From contig NZ_RCWZ01000004.1 in NCBI RefSeq assembly GCF_003675385.1, positions 496,001 to 560,000 on the forward strand: a stretch of 64,000 bases of DNA, given 5' to 3'. The position numbers were made by a program, and so were the translations under genes. The notes beneath the pieces are model-generated. The model was not told the DNA's origin and made no database searches. It saw only the letters and a list, made by a program, of their open reading frames with translations. This document shows positions 54,761 to 63,999 of this stretch, piece by piece (the first letter of the stretch is position 1; the number at the start of each line of letters is the position of its first letter). This stretch comes from Mucilaginibacter kameinonensis (GTDB taxonomy: Bacteria; Bacteroidota; Bacteroidia; Sphingobacteriales; Sphingobacteriaceae).

Positions 54761-56702
54761 GATCACGGACGAACAGATTAGGCTCTCCGAAGACATTTTA
54801 CTGCCAGCGTCCCGACATTTTGATAACGAACGGTTGGATTTTATCAAAGATCTGGGAACATTCGACCTGCATGCTGTGCCCGGAAGCGGCAAAACGACAG
54901 CTCTGCTTGCCAAGCTGCTTGCCCTGGAGCAACATTTGCCATTTGAGGACGGATCAGGCATCCTCGTTTTATCGCATACCAATGCCGCTGTAGACGAGAT
55001 CCGAAACAAGATCGGATCCTTGTGTCCTCGTTTGTTCAACTGTCCGAGTTTTGTCGGCACGATCCAAAGTTTCACAGACCTGTTCCTTACGATACCTTAT
55101 TACAAGATCGTTTACCGGAAAAGACCGGTCAGGATCGATGACGACATTTACCAAGAACACCATCATGTAGATTACGGTTTTCAGAAATGGCTTGATAACC
55201 GGCCTGGCGACGGCAAAAAACTTTTGCACGACTATCGCCTGAGAGACGGAGATCAGCTTACATTTAGACGAACCACGGATGCTTTTCCATTCGGGAAGAA
55301 AACCAAATCATTCCAAACGATCCTCGCACTCAAAAAGAAGCTAAGAGAAGAGGGTTTCATCTGTTATGACGATGCCTACATCCTCGCCATGGAATACCTC
55401 GATAAATTCCCGAGGATGATTAACATTATCAATAAGAGGTTTAAGTATGTCTTCGTTGATGAAATGCAGGACATGGATGCCTATCAGTATGCGCTGTTGG
55501 AAGTCCTGTTCTGTCAGGCGCGGGATGTCGGTTACCAGCGGATCGGCGATAAAAATCAATCCATTTACAGCAATGATGATGCGCTGCAAGCCATCTGGGA
55601 GGAACGTAGCGTTAAAGAATTTAATGGTAGCCACCGGCTACAGCCCCTGGTTGCGGCGATGGTCGAACCATTGGCCATCAACCCAATCCCCATCAAGGCA
55701 CAAAAAACGAACGTGGACGGGAGCCCCATCAATATTAACCCTATCCTATTTGTGTATGACAATGATACTATTGAAGAAGTGATCCCTTCGTTTGCTAGAG
55801 AGATCAAAAAACTAGCAGACAGCCGACTAATTGACACGCAAACGGAACACACCTTTAAGGCCATTGCCTGGACTACGCAAAAGGATGGCGATGATCGCAA
55901 CATATTTTGCCTCAACCATTACCACCCCGATTTTTCCAGGGAACAGCAAAAATTACAGATTAATTACCCTTGTCTCGAAAGTTACTTGCATTATTTTACT
56001 CCCGGCACAAACAAGCTGGCCTCGATTCGGAAAAGTCTACTGAACGGCCTACTGCGCGTTCTTCGTATCGAAGGTATATCCCACCCACATACCGGGCGAA
56101 CTTTTTCCAAAAGATCTTTCCTGGATTATTTAAAAATAGAACACCCGGAGTCCGAACCCAGATTTAAACTTTTTGTATTCAAATGTTCTAAGATGGTAGC
56201 GGAAGGTCAAATCCCCCAGGCTCTGAGATTTTTCTCCAGAGGAATTGAAGCCTCCCTGCAAAAATTCGGGACGACCATAAAACATTCAAGAGGGTTCATG
56301 ACCACAAGTCATGAAGGAAAAGCACCAGTCCTGGATACAAGCCCATCTGCCACCACCGTAAATCAATATATCCAGGACGGAATTGTGATCGACGTGGCAA
56401 CCGTACACTCGATTAAGGGACAGACTCATACCTGTACTCTGTATATGGAAAGCTTTTATCAGGCCAACGTTGGCAAAAAAGGCCAATATGAATCCACCCG
56501 GATCGCGGACCAGTTAAAGGGTATCGCAATTGATGAAAAGACACACAAATACATCAAACAGTCCCTGAAAATGGCTTATGTGGGTTTCTCCAGACCTACA
56601 CATCTCCTGGCATTTGCCATCCACCGTTCGAGATATGACAGCCACTATGCCGGAACGGATATGGTAAAAAAATGGGACGTTAGGGTGGTACATAAAAAAT
56701 AA
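54744..56702 (+). CDS. gajB: UvrD/Rep-like superfamily 1 helicase (Gabija GajB-like)
   Basis: A 652-residue helicase with all main SF1A motifs: I (AVPGSGKTT near 45), Ia (LSHTNAAVDEI), II (VFVDEMQDMD near 235), III (GDKNQSIYS), V (VHSIKGQTH) and VI (YVGFSRPTHLL). It overlaps the OLD nuclease gene by 17 bp, which marks it as the GajB partner. At 652 residues it is longer than the GajB protein of the original Gabija system (about 490), with extra sequence around 350-520. In Gabija, GajB is thought to sense or feed on DNA ends and nucleotides and to activate GajA. Confidence 0.83.
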   Translation: MPQEIKITDEQIRLSEDILLPASRHFDNERLDFIKDLGTFDLHAVPGSGKTTALLAKLLALEQHLPFEDGSGILVLSHTNAAVDEIRNKIGSLCPRLFNCPSFVGTIQSFTDLFLTIPYYKIVYRKRPVRIDDDIYQEHHHVDYGFQKWLDNRPGDGKKLLHDYRLRDGDQLTFRRTTDAFPFGKKTKSFQTILALKKKLREEGFICYDDAYILAMEYLDKFPRMINIINKRFKYVFVDEMQDMDAYQYALLEVLFCQARDVGYQRIGDKNQSIYSNDDALQAIWEERSVKEFNGSHRLQPLVAAMVEPLAINPIPIKAQKTNVDGSPININPILFVYDNDTIEEVIPSFAREIKKLADSRLIDTQTEHTFKAIAWTTQKDGDDRNIFCLNHYHPDFSREQQKLQINYPCLESYLHYFTPGTNKLASIRKSLLNGLLRVLRIEGISHPHTGRTFSKRSFLDYLKIEHPESEPRFKLFVFKCSKMVAEGQIPQALRFFSRGIEASLQKFGTTIKHSRGFMTTSHEGKAPVLDTSPSATTVNQYIQDGIVIDVATVHSIKGQTHTCTLYMESFYQANVGKKGQYESTRIADQLKGIAIDEKTHKYIKQSLKMAYVGFSRPTHLLAFAIHRSRYDSHYAGTDMVKKWDVRVVHKK

Positions 56703-56753
56703 AAATATCCCGATCATAAGGGAGGGTTTTACTTCCCCCTTGACAATAAACTG

Positions 56754-59700
56754 ATGAATATTTACCTTACCGTTCGCAGCATTCCTTCTTCAGATCTCAT
56801 GAAAACCGAAACTAAACCTGAAAACCAACCATTTAAAGAATATTATATTCAACCCATCCTTAATATCGTTGACGAGTTTGCAGATATCAATGATCCGGAT
56901 GCTTTCAAGCGTTATTTTTACAGACGGGACCTTCCATTCGAGGACCATATTTCCACAATTCTGGAAAGCCGGACCAGTTTTATCATCGGGGAGCCTGGTT
57001 ATGGGAAAAGCAGGCTTATCCAGGAGCTATGCAAGCATACACCTGGAGATTATGTGCGTTTTGATTGCAGGGACCTTGACCCACAGCAGGGACTTATAGT
57101 TGAACAAAACATAAAATACCTTTTTTTTGACGGCCTTGATGAAGTTGCTCCAGTAGCTTTTCTGGGAATACTTGATAGCATCAGGTCGATTATTGCCAGC
57201 CGTCCGGATTGTTCGGTTAGTATTGCGTGTCGGACCCATTACCTCGAACGCGCGAAAAGCTATCTCGTTAATTTCAAAGGGGCTAAATATGTACAGGTCA
57301 CCCCTTTTAACCATACTCAAATCTGGCGATACCTGCTGAACTACTTCAGCAACATAGATATTGCCGATGCTATTTATTACCGGTCCCGCAGTATTTCTGG
57401 AACGTCAGTCCTGCAAACACCAAGATATCTGGAGGCATTTGTAAAAGCTGTCCTGAACGAAAATATCAGCCGCGAAGAAATCAGGAACATGGCGACAACC
57501 GAGATTTTCGAGCGGGTTATTTATTTCCAGCTCAGGACCGAGCTCAAGAAAGCCAAAGAAAGTGCTGCACCACTGAAAGAGAAAAAGTTCAAGACCACCG
57601 TTCGGGAAGTCTTGTCCTATATAAAAGCATCCAATCAACCTAAAGAAAACTCAAACGAGCTTTATATTACGCAACGGGTACTTGAAAAACTGGCCTTCGT
57701 AATGGAAGTCTACCAGCGGACCCGGATCACGATGCAGGAACTGGTGACCTTTTTAGATAATACGGAGTCTAACATTAACCTAATATTCCTGCAATACAGC
57801 AGCGTGGATAAGTTTATTGAACGCACGCTAAAGAAAACCAATGATACCGTATCCTTTGAGCACAGTTCCTTTCAGGAGTACCTGGCTGCGAAGGAACTGG
57901 TACGAATGGGGGACTCTGCACAGGTTATTTACGATCTAATCCTGGAGAAAGACCTACAACTTATTTATCCCAACTGGCTAGACGTTTTGCAGTACGCCAT
58001 CGAGCTTGATGCAGAAAAAATCGCTGGTGCTTTATGTAATTTCCTGTCAGATAACGTTTCCCGTCAATTTGATGAAAAACTAGTCAATATACTCATGGGA
58101 CCCGGTATTGAACGGGCCAGTAATATAACCAAAGGCAGACTTTTCAACACCATTTTTAAGCACTACCAGTTAAGCGGCAGGTATTTATACCAGAAAAATG
58201 ATGCCCTTGCTGTTTTATTTGCCGGGCCGGCAGATATATCCCTTTTGGCTGTCCCGGATTATAAGGACTTCGACACCAATAATATCCGGCAACTGACAAA
58301 CTTGATCTTAATGATTAGTAGTCTGAATAAAATCGGGGTACTGCCGTCGGAACTTCATGAGTGCTGGAAAACGTTTATCATGGATCATATCCAAAATGGT
58401 CAGTTAAAAAACGAATACGAGATCTTATTTTTCGGGCTAGAGCATCTTGAAGCTTTTTCAGAGATCAGGGGGCTGGGCGATTTTATTGTGGGAATGGATG
58501 ATGGGCATATTGCCGCTTATCTTGATACCCTGTCACGGATCGGACCAGACCAAAGTTTACCCTTTTTCTTAAAAATTGTATCCGGCAGGCCCAACGTAAA
58601 GCGCAAAGATCGATTCTTAGATTCCATGAAGACAGAAGCCGGGATCGTCGAAATACTTCAGTTACTCATCAATGATGAGACTGCTCGTTCCAGTATTTTC
58701 AATCACCACTCCAGTTCTGTCGAATTTTATTCCTTGCCAGAAAGTATCAGGGAGCTTAAAAGTGATCCCCTTCTTAAACTGATTGAAAAAACGCTTTATG
58801 CACTTTCCGGGGATGAAGATTATGTCGACTACCCTAATAACTTGGGGCATCTTATGGAGCGGCTAGTTGCTTATCTCTTGGTTGACAGTAAGAATTTTAT
58901 GAAGCGGCTGTTACAGCGCCCAAATTTTGAAGAGATTATCCAGGAAACATCTGAGCCCTTTGCTTTAAATATGAGCGAAGCACAATTCAAGTCCCTTTTT
59001 CAAGCCCTAAGCAAACAGCGCAGAGGTAATTTCTTATTGACCCGGTTGATCAGTCACTTAAAAGTCACAGGAATTCCTGAAAGAAAAAAACTACTTGATA
59101 AACTACGTGCCAGTTACCCAATGTTTTTTCATGAACACAAAGTGTCTCCAAAAGAAATGGAGGAGGCGGAACAAATGGAAAAAGAAAAACTGTACCGACA
59201 ATTCGAAAAACGGCTAATGAAGGGTACAGCGGACGTGCAACAGTCGGTATATAAGTTTTATTTTGACAACAAGGAGAAATTGCAGGATCTGGTAACGTCC
59301 GATGATATCAAAAAAATGACCGACATTGTAAGGTCAGTGGTAGACAGAGTAAAGCCTGAAAGTTTTAAGGTCCGCATAGAAAGGCAAGGCAGTACTGTAA
59401 ACTATAATGTCAATGATACAAGCTGGTATAATTTCGGGTATTTTCTGAATGCAGCGATAGAGTTTGGAATGGAAGATCTGATAGCACGAAACCGCCGAAA
59501 AATTATTCTACATCTCCCCATGATGAATGAAAAAGCAGCTACCGGTTATGGACATCCTGGTAAATTTGCAAAATTGATAGGAACGGTAACGCCGGAAGAG
59601 GTATCAGACCTGCTTGCTTTTTGTACAAATCGCAATGATGATTACCTCTACAGCGCAGTTTCAAGCTTTACTGATTTTATTGCGGCCAATCGTTTATACG

Positions 59701-60923
59701 TTTTCAAACCCATTTTGAAAGAAATGCTCGCTGCTCCGCTACCAGAGATCTATGAAAAAGAAGCTATTCTGAAAGTGATCGGTACATTTTCCGAAAACCA
59801 AGACGATATCCTGCTTTTAAAGGCAATAGAAAAGGATTTCGATCCCGACGATGAAAGTAAGTGGAAGCTAGGCAACCTGGCAAATTCTATACTTATCACA
59901 CAATTCGGGGATGAAGAAAGTATGGGGTGGCGATTTTCGCAATTGAAATCGAGACTTCAGGCTTATCCCACTGATCCCTACTCCCGGGACGAAGGTTTGC
60001 GCCCATACCCGGAATGGGAAATTGAATTGGATGACCCTAAATTCGGCAAGTGCCTGGAAGGCATAAACAGCGAATTGATCCGTATGGAAATGGCGGGGCT
60101 ACTGAGATTCTCACTTGAAGTACGCAGGAATCCTGACTACATACGCTACAGCAGCTATATTCAACGAATTATTTCCGGTTATTTTTCGAGTATCAACTCC
60201 TTATCTGTGATCAGAGAGATCAGGTCCATCGTCGATGATCCAAAATATAAAGATACGGCCAATAGCTTCAAAGAATACCTCAGGACTATTGAGATAAACT
60301 ATACGGGGAATGTCCTATTATACAAAACGATCAGCGAACCCGTAAAAAAATTCAACTATCTGAGGACCAGAAAGTATTTATCCATCGACGATAGCCATGC
60401 GCTTGTTGCTGTAGTAGATCTTGCTTTGGAGGACCTGAAAAGCTTTGTGAACGATAAAGGATATTATATGCCCGCAAGACAGCTATCGGGGTCTATTCAA
60501 CGCGGGGCGGGCAAACCCAAACTTTTCAACGAAGATATACTTCAGAAAACGCTGAAAGTCGAATTGGAGAATAGCCTTTTACGTCGGGGGTTCCGAAATA
60601 CCGATATACTCCGCGAAGTATCTATTTACGATGATAAGCGCTTGGACCTGTATATCAAATACGGGTTCATCGGGCCTGTGATCGCCGAACTGAAATTACT
60701 GCACAATGACGAAATCCAGGATATGACGCGGCGTGCAGTATATAAAGAAAAGCTCATACAGTATAGAAAATCAGTTAACGCCGAGTATATTTATTATATC
60801 GTTTTTGATGTAAGGAAACCAGACAGGGCCACCTTCGAGGCCTACGAAGAAATGGTGAGGGAATATCAGGATATCAAAGGGTTGCAGTGTGTATATATCC
60901 CCTGCCCCCATCCAGATGATTGA
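56754..60923 (+). CDS. NACHT-type STAND NTPase with C-terminal PD-(D/E)xK nuclease
   Basis: A 1389-residue protein. The NTPase domain has Walker A GEPGYGKS (79-86), Walker B FFDGLDEV (124-131) and a sensor ACRTHY (158-163); the NACHT-typical FEHSSFQEYLAAKEL stretch follows near 365. Residues about 400-1200 are an alpha-helical region without recognised motifs, probably the sensor. The end carries a nuclease core: acidic helix, D1298 (RLDLY), E1312-L-K1314 (AELKLL) and Q1336 (LIQYRK). In most bacterial STAND defence proteins the effector is N-terminal; here it is C-terminal. The ATG at 56799 is an alternative start. Only 51 bp separate it from gajB on the same strand. Confidence 0.82.
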   Translation: MNIYLTVRSIPSSDLMKTETKPENQPFKEYYIQPILNIVDEFADINDPDAFKRYFYRRDLPFEDHISTILESRTSFIIGEPGYGKSRLIQELCKHTPGDYVRFDCRDLDPQQGLIVEQNIKYLFFDGLDEVAPVAFLGILDSIRSIIASRPDCSVSIACRTHYLERAKSYLVNFKGAKYVQVTPFNHTQIWRYLLNYFSNIDIADAIYYRSRSISGTSVLQTPRYLEAFVKAVLNENISREEIRNMATTEIFERVIYFQLRTELKKAKESAAPLKEKKFKTTVREVLSYIKASNQPKENSNELYITQRVLEKLAFVMEVYQRTRITMQELVTFLDNTESNINLIFLQYSSVDKFIERTLKKTNDTVSFEHSSFQEYLAAKELVRMGDSAQVIYDLILEKDLQLIYPNWLDVLQYAIELDAEKIAGALCNFLSDNVSRQFDEKLVNILMGPGIERASNITKGRLFNTIFKHYQLSGRYLYQKNDALAVLFAGPADISLLAVPDYKDFDTNNIRQLTNLILMISSLNKIGVLPSELHECWKTFIMDHIQNGQLKNEYEILFFGLEHLEAFSEIRGLGDFIVGMDDGHIAAYLDTLSRIGPDQSLPFFLKIVSGRPNVKRKDRFLDSMKTEAGIVEILQLLINDETARSSIFNHHSSSVEFYSLPESIRELKSDPLLKLIEKTLYALSGDEDYVDYPNNLGHLMERLVAYLLVDSKNFMKRLLQRPNFEEIIQETSEPFALNMSEAQFKSLFQALSKQRRGNFLLTRLISHLKVTGIPERKKLLDKLRASYPMFFHEHKVSPKEMEEAEQMEKEKLYRQFEKRLMKGTADVQQSVYKFYFDNKEKLQDLVTSDDIKKMTDIVRSVVDRVKPESFKVRIERQGSTVNYNVNDTSWYNFGYFLNAAIEFGMEDLIARNRRKIILHLPMMNEKAATGYGHPGKFAKLIGTVTPEEVSDLLAFCTNRNDDYLYSAVSSFTDFIAANRLYVFKPILKEMLAAPLPEIYEKEAILKVIGTFSENQDDILLLKAIEKDFDPDDESKWKLGNLANSILITQFGDEESMGWRFSQLKSRLQAYPTDPYSRDEGLRPYPEWEIELDDPKFGKCLEGINSELIRMEMAGLLRFSLEVRRNPDYIRYSSYIQRIISGYFSSINSLSVIREIRSIVDDPKYKDTANSFKEYLRTIEINYTGNVLLYKTISEPVKKFNYLRTRKYLSIDDSHALVAVVDLALEDLKSFVNDKGYYMPARQLSGSIQRGAGKPKLFNEDILQKTLKVELENSLLRRGFRNTDILREVSIYDDKRLDLYIKYGFIGPVIAELKLLHNDEIQDMTRRAVYKEKLIQYRKSVNAEYIYYIVFDVRKPDRATFEAYEEMVREYQDIKGLQCVYIPCPHPDD

Positions 60924-61058
60924 GAGGAATTACATAAGGCCAAGCTGGCATTATTTACTTGAACTCCAGAACGGTGACCGCTGGACAACAAACTGCCAAT
61001 TTTTTTATATTAGCCGCCTGTCATCTACTTATGCAGAGGGCATTAAACCAAATCTATC

Positions 61059-61907
61059 ATGAGCGAAACCAATTTTTCTATCCTCAATTACAGCCAGCAT
61101 ATCAAAATCAGTGTTAACGAAATAACAGCTTATCAAGATCATCTTCACGCATATCTACAGGTTCCTTTACACTTCATCCTTCGTGTTCTAAACCCCAAAG
61201 AGACAGCGTTCGATCTCTTACCGGGAACTTTTCGGCTTTTATTTAACCAGCCTAAGCAACTCCTTTCAGAAAACTATGGCTTGAGGGGGATTTCGGTAAG
61301 GCAAATCGAAATGAACTCAGGTTATCTGGTTACCTTCAAGATGGATCAACGGGAAATGCAATTCATTGAGCAGTCAAGAAAAGGGGATTTACAAATGGCA
61401 CTGGAGATCAATGTCAATGCTATAATTAAAAACAGGGTTGATGCTGGCGATGGAAGGTCCTTTTATTCCAGTGATCACATACACGCAGAAATTGTCGTTG
61501 TAAACTTCATAATTCCGCGTTCAATTTGGATAGAAAAATTATTACCTAAAACAGGTTTTCGCAATCTTAAATTAATAGAAATTCCGTTATCGCACTCCAA
61601 CTTAAAAGAAGCTTACAAAGACATCATTGCTGAATTTGATAAGGCGGAGCATTATTTTAACCTTCACGATTATAACAAATGCGTGGCACATTGCCGACAC
61701 ACGCTGGATGCATTGACCAGGAACCTGAGAAGCATTAAAAATGAAAGCAAGTCTGAAACCGGTTTCAAATGGCTTCAGACCGTTTCCACGGAAACGTTCA
61801 ACTGGATTGATAAAATTAACCAGTCTACATCAGCTATTGCATCAAAAACACACCTTCAGGACAGTCTGTCGACTTTGGAAGAAACGAGGCAGAATCTATT
61901 TATTTAA
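61059..61907 (+). CDS. Unknown protein, C-terminal helical domain possibly HEPN-like
   Basis: A 282-residue protein. The first 170 residues are beta-rich with no family I recognise. The C-terminal part (about 190-282) has FDKAEHYFNLHDYNKCVAHCRHTLDALTRNL, the pattern of helices seen in HEPN-type domains that often occur in defence islands. A clear RNase R-x4-6-H motif is not visible, so a nuclease role is unsupported. It lies 135 bp after the NACHT gene. Confidence 0.5.
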   Translation: MSETNFSILNYSQHIKISVNEITAYQDHLHAYLQVPLHFILRVLNPKETAFDLLPGTFRLLFNQPKQLLSENYGLRGISVRQIEMNSGYLVTFKMDQREMQFIEQSRKGDLQMALEINVNAIIKNRVDAGDGRSFYSSDHIHAEIVVVNFIIPRSIWIEKLLPKTGFRNLKLIEIPLSHSNLKEAYKDIIAEFDKAEHYFNLHDYNKCVAHCRHTLDALTRNLRSIKNESKSETGFKWLQTVSTETFNWIDKINQSTSAIASKTHLQDSLSTLEETRQNLFI

Positions 61908-61983
61908 TTATTCTCGGTTTACTCAATTATATCGGCAACCTAGAGAGATAAAAATCCTGTGATTTCAAGGTTGCTTTTGAAAT

Positions 61984-62055
61984 GTTTAGCTTTATGATAA
62001 TAATCAAGATCGCGAAGCCTTTGTAGCGATCTTTAAAGCTTATAAAAAGCTAAAC
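61984..62055 (+). promoter_or_regulatory. Nested inverted repeat in the leader of the Mrr-like nuclease gene
   Basis: An outer perfect 10-bp pair GTTTAGCTTT (61984-61993) and AAAGCTAAAC (62046-62055) encloses an inner perfect 8-bp pair AAGATCGC (62006-62013) and GCGATCTT (62026-62033). The outer arm ends one base before the ATG at 62057. As RNA it would form a long hairpin next to the start site; as DNA it could be an operator. Confidence 0.55.
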
Positions 62056-62056
62056 A

Positions 62057-62908
62057 ATGTCCGATAAAAACGAACTCAGCTGGGAGGATTATGAAGCCAT
62101 TACCCAATACATTTATGGGGCATTAGGCGAGCAAGATGGCGTCAAAGTAATCGGCTATGGCCGGAACTGCAAGGTCAAAGGAAAGTCCGGGGTAATCTAT
62201 CAAATCGATGTCCTGACCGAACAGTCTGACGGCGAAAAAACACACCGTACAGCCATCGAATGCAAATTCCTCAATGAAAAGGTCACCAATGAGACTGTCA
62301 TGAAACTCCAGTGTATCATGGAGGATGCGGGGATCGGAAGCGGGATCATTGTTTGCAAAACAGGCTTTACCCGGGATACCCTCATCTATGCAGAACATAA
62401 GGGTATCAAACTGGTCGAACTGTGGGAAGCAGGAGAAAAAGATGAGCACTTTCAAAAAACGGTCGAGATAGGAATATTAAACCTCCATATCAATGCAGTC
62501 GTGTCGCGCGGAGTCGCAACCAGCATTGATATCGGCGATAAAATAATCACAATTGCTGATGAACAAGAATTGATCGACATGCACTATGTCCAATTTTCTG
62601 ATGCCAGCGGTAACACTGTTATACTAGGCGAATTCCTGAGCGAGTTCTCTAAAGAATTACAAAACAAAGGGGAGCTTTTAAAGAGCACAACGATAACCTA
62701 TCCGCTTAACCGTACATTGTTCTATAAACAACCAAACGAGGAGATTGCATTCGATAAAATAGCCATCACCGGATACATTGCCAAGATCGACAAAAGCTCC
62801 AAAAGATCGTTCTACTTGACCGATCAGGTATGGATGATCATGAATGAGCTTTTCGATAAAAGGAAACTTACTTTATCAAAAAGCGGATTGATCTGGAACC
62901 TACCTTAA
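62057..62908 (+). CDS. Mrr-like restriction endonuclease fold protein, short form
   Basis: A 283-residue protein. The N-terminal half (about 8-130) holds a PD-(D/E)xK core with D51 (YQID) and E68-C69-K70 (AIECKF) and the later CKTGFTRDTLIYAEHKGIKLVEL strand-helix unit typical of Mrr-type enzymes. The second half is a mixed alpha/beta domain of unknown type. It differs from the other Mrr-like protein in length and partner. Expression may be held down by the inverted repeat before the start. Confidence 0.75.
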   Translation: MSDKNELSWEDYEAITQYIYGALGEQDGVKVIGYGRNCKVKGKSGVIYQIDVLTEQSDGEKTHRTAIECKFLNEKVTNETVMKLQCIMEDAGIGSGIIVCKTGFTRDTLIYAEHKGIKLVELWEAGEKDEHFQKTVEIGILNLHINAVVSRGVATSIDIGDKIITIADEQELIDMHYVQFSDASGNTVILGEFLSEFSKELQNKGELLKSTTITYPLNRTLFYKQPNEEIAFDKIAITGYIAKIDKSSKRSFYLTDQVWMIMNELFDKRKLTLSKSGLIWNLP

Positions 62909-62939
62909 TACAATTAAATCGCAAACTAAAGTCAAACAC

Positions 62940-63371
62940 ATGAATGATGTTCAAGTTACCTACCAGGGAACATCGATAACAGAAGTTAAGCCTAATATTC
63001 CCATTGATGAAAAACATGATTTTAAACACTATATATATTTTTCACCTTTTTTGACAGACATAGATGTTGACTGTAAAACAGCTCAGTTTCAGGTAAACCT
63101 TTCAAGTCAATTAGAGGGAACAACCCTCTATTACAGATTTACGACTTTATCCATTTTTAAATTTTACGGATTCTCCGCTGGAGAAGATCAATACGATCTT
63201 TTAAAAGACTACGCACAATTTAGTTACCTAAAACACTTCGAGCTATTTAAAGAGAGGTTGTCTGTTGATCTTCATGAACATTTGCGTCAGCAATTGGACA
63301 TCATCCGTAGTGATCAAGGCGGCTTGAATGCCGTAGAAACCGTGTTATCTATAGCACCAGGCAAATCATAA
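62940..63371 (+). CDS. Unknown small protein downstream of the Mrr-like nuclease
   Basis: A 143-residue soluble protein, 31 bp after the nuclease stop and so probably in the same transcript. It has a beta-rich first part and a helical end (YLKHFELFKERLSVDLHEHLRQ). No motif recognised. It could be an accessory or inhibitory partner of the nuclease. Confidence 0.6.
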   Translation: MNDVQVTYQGTSITEVKPNIPIDEKHDFKHYIYFSPFLTDIDVDCKTAQFQVNLSSQLEGTTLYYRFTTLSIFKFYGFSAGEDQYDLLKDYAQFSYLKHFELFKERLSVDLHEHLRQQLDIIRSDQGGLNAVETVLSIAPGKS

Positions 63372-63420
63372 CAGCCTGACTATTAATTGAAAGTTTAGTC
63401 GTTTCCGAATTATTCGAGAA

Positions 63421-63999
63421 CTATGTATCGAAATTGTCCCAATCATCACCTAATACCCAGCGGATTGCTGATAACTTCCCATATAGCATCCCGTATTCGA
63501 AATCATCTTTCGGTAAAAGGTTCTTTTTACCGACCTTAACCTCTAAAGCTTTTGCTGATTTTTTGGCTCCGTTCCATATTTCTTTTACGATAGTACTTTC
63601 AGGATTTTCATCATCCCAGTCTTCCGGATTAACCAGCTTGACCTTGCCTTCCTTGATCAAAGAAGCACGAACTTTATGTCGTGTATACCAAAGCCGATTG
63701 GTCAACTCATCTTCCACGCTGGTAAGTTCAGAATAGGGCCTGATCTCCCATGCCATTTCATTCCCAACCAAAATTTCAGAAACAAACTCGGGGTTGAAAT
63801 TCTGAATGGCTTCGGATAGTTTAATGAAGTATAATGACCGGCCATCTTCAAAATAATCCTGGTAATCAAGATGGGGTATTTTATCGCTACCGGCAACCAA
63901 GCTAAAGTCTTTAACATTATGTGTCACAAAAACGAAAGTATCTGATGGGGACTTTGTTCGCTCTTCGGCATAAGTTTCGATAATAAGCGCATCGTCCAT
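63421..63999 (-). CDS. C-terminal part of a PIN/DUF4935-type protein, cut by the window edge
   Basis: The visible frame has 192 residues and its in-frame ATG at 63999 lies one base from the right edge, so the gene probably begins outside. The first visible stretch, DDALIIETYAEE followed by VFVTHNVKDFS, is the C-terminal half of a PIN domain with the aspartates that bind metal, as in DUF4935 proteins. The rest is a hydrophilic helical domain. PIN proteins are metal-dependent ribonucleases; the target is unknown. It is convergent with the small gene 50 bp away. Confidence 0.6.
   Translation of the reverse strand: MDDALIIETYAEERTKSPSDTFVFVTHNVKDFSLVAGSDKIPHLDYQDYFEDGRSLYFIKLSEAIQNFNPEFVSEILVGNEMAWEIRPYSELTSVEDELTNRLWYTRHKVRASLIKEGKVKLVNPEDWDDENPESTIVKEIWNGAKKSAKALEVKVGKKNLLPKDDFEYGMLYGKLSAIRWVLGDDWDNFDT

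Noticed and set aside
56703-56753. Terminator between the helicase and NACHT genes
   Set aside because: AAGGGAGG and CCCCCTT pair imperfectly and no T-run follows, so it does not argue against co-transcription.
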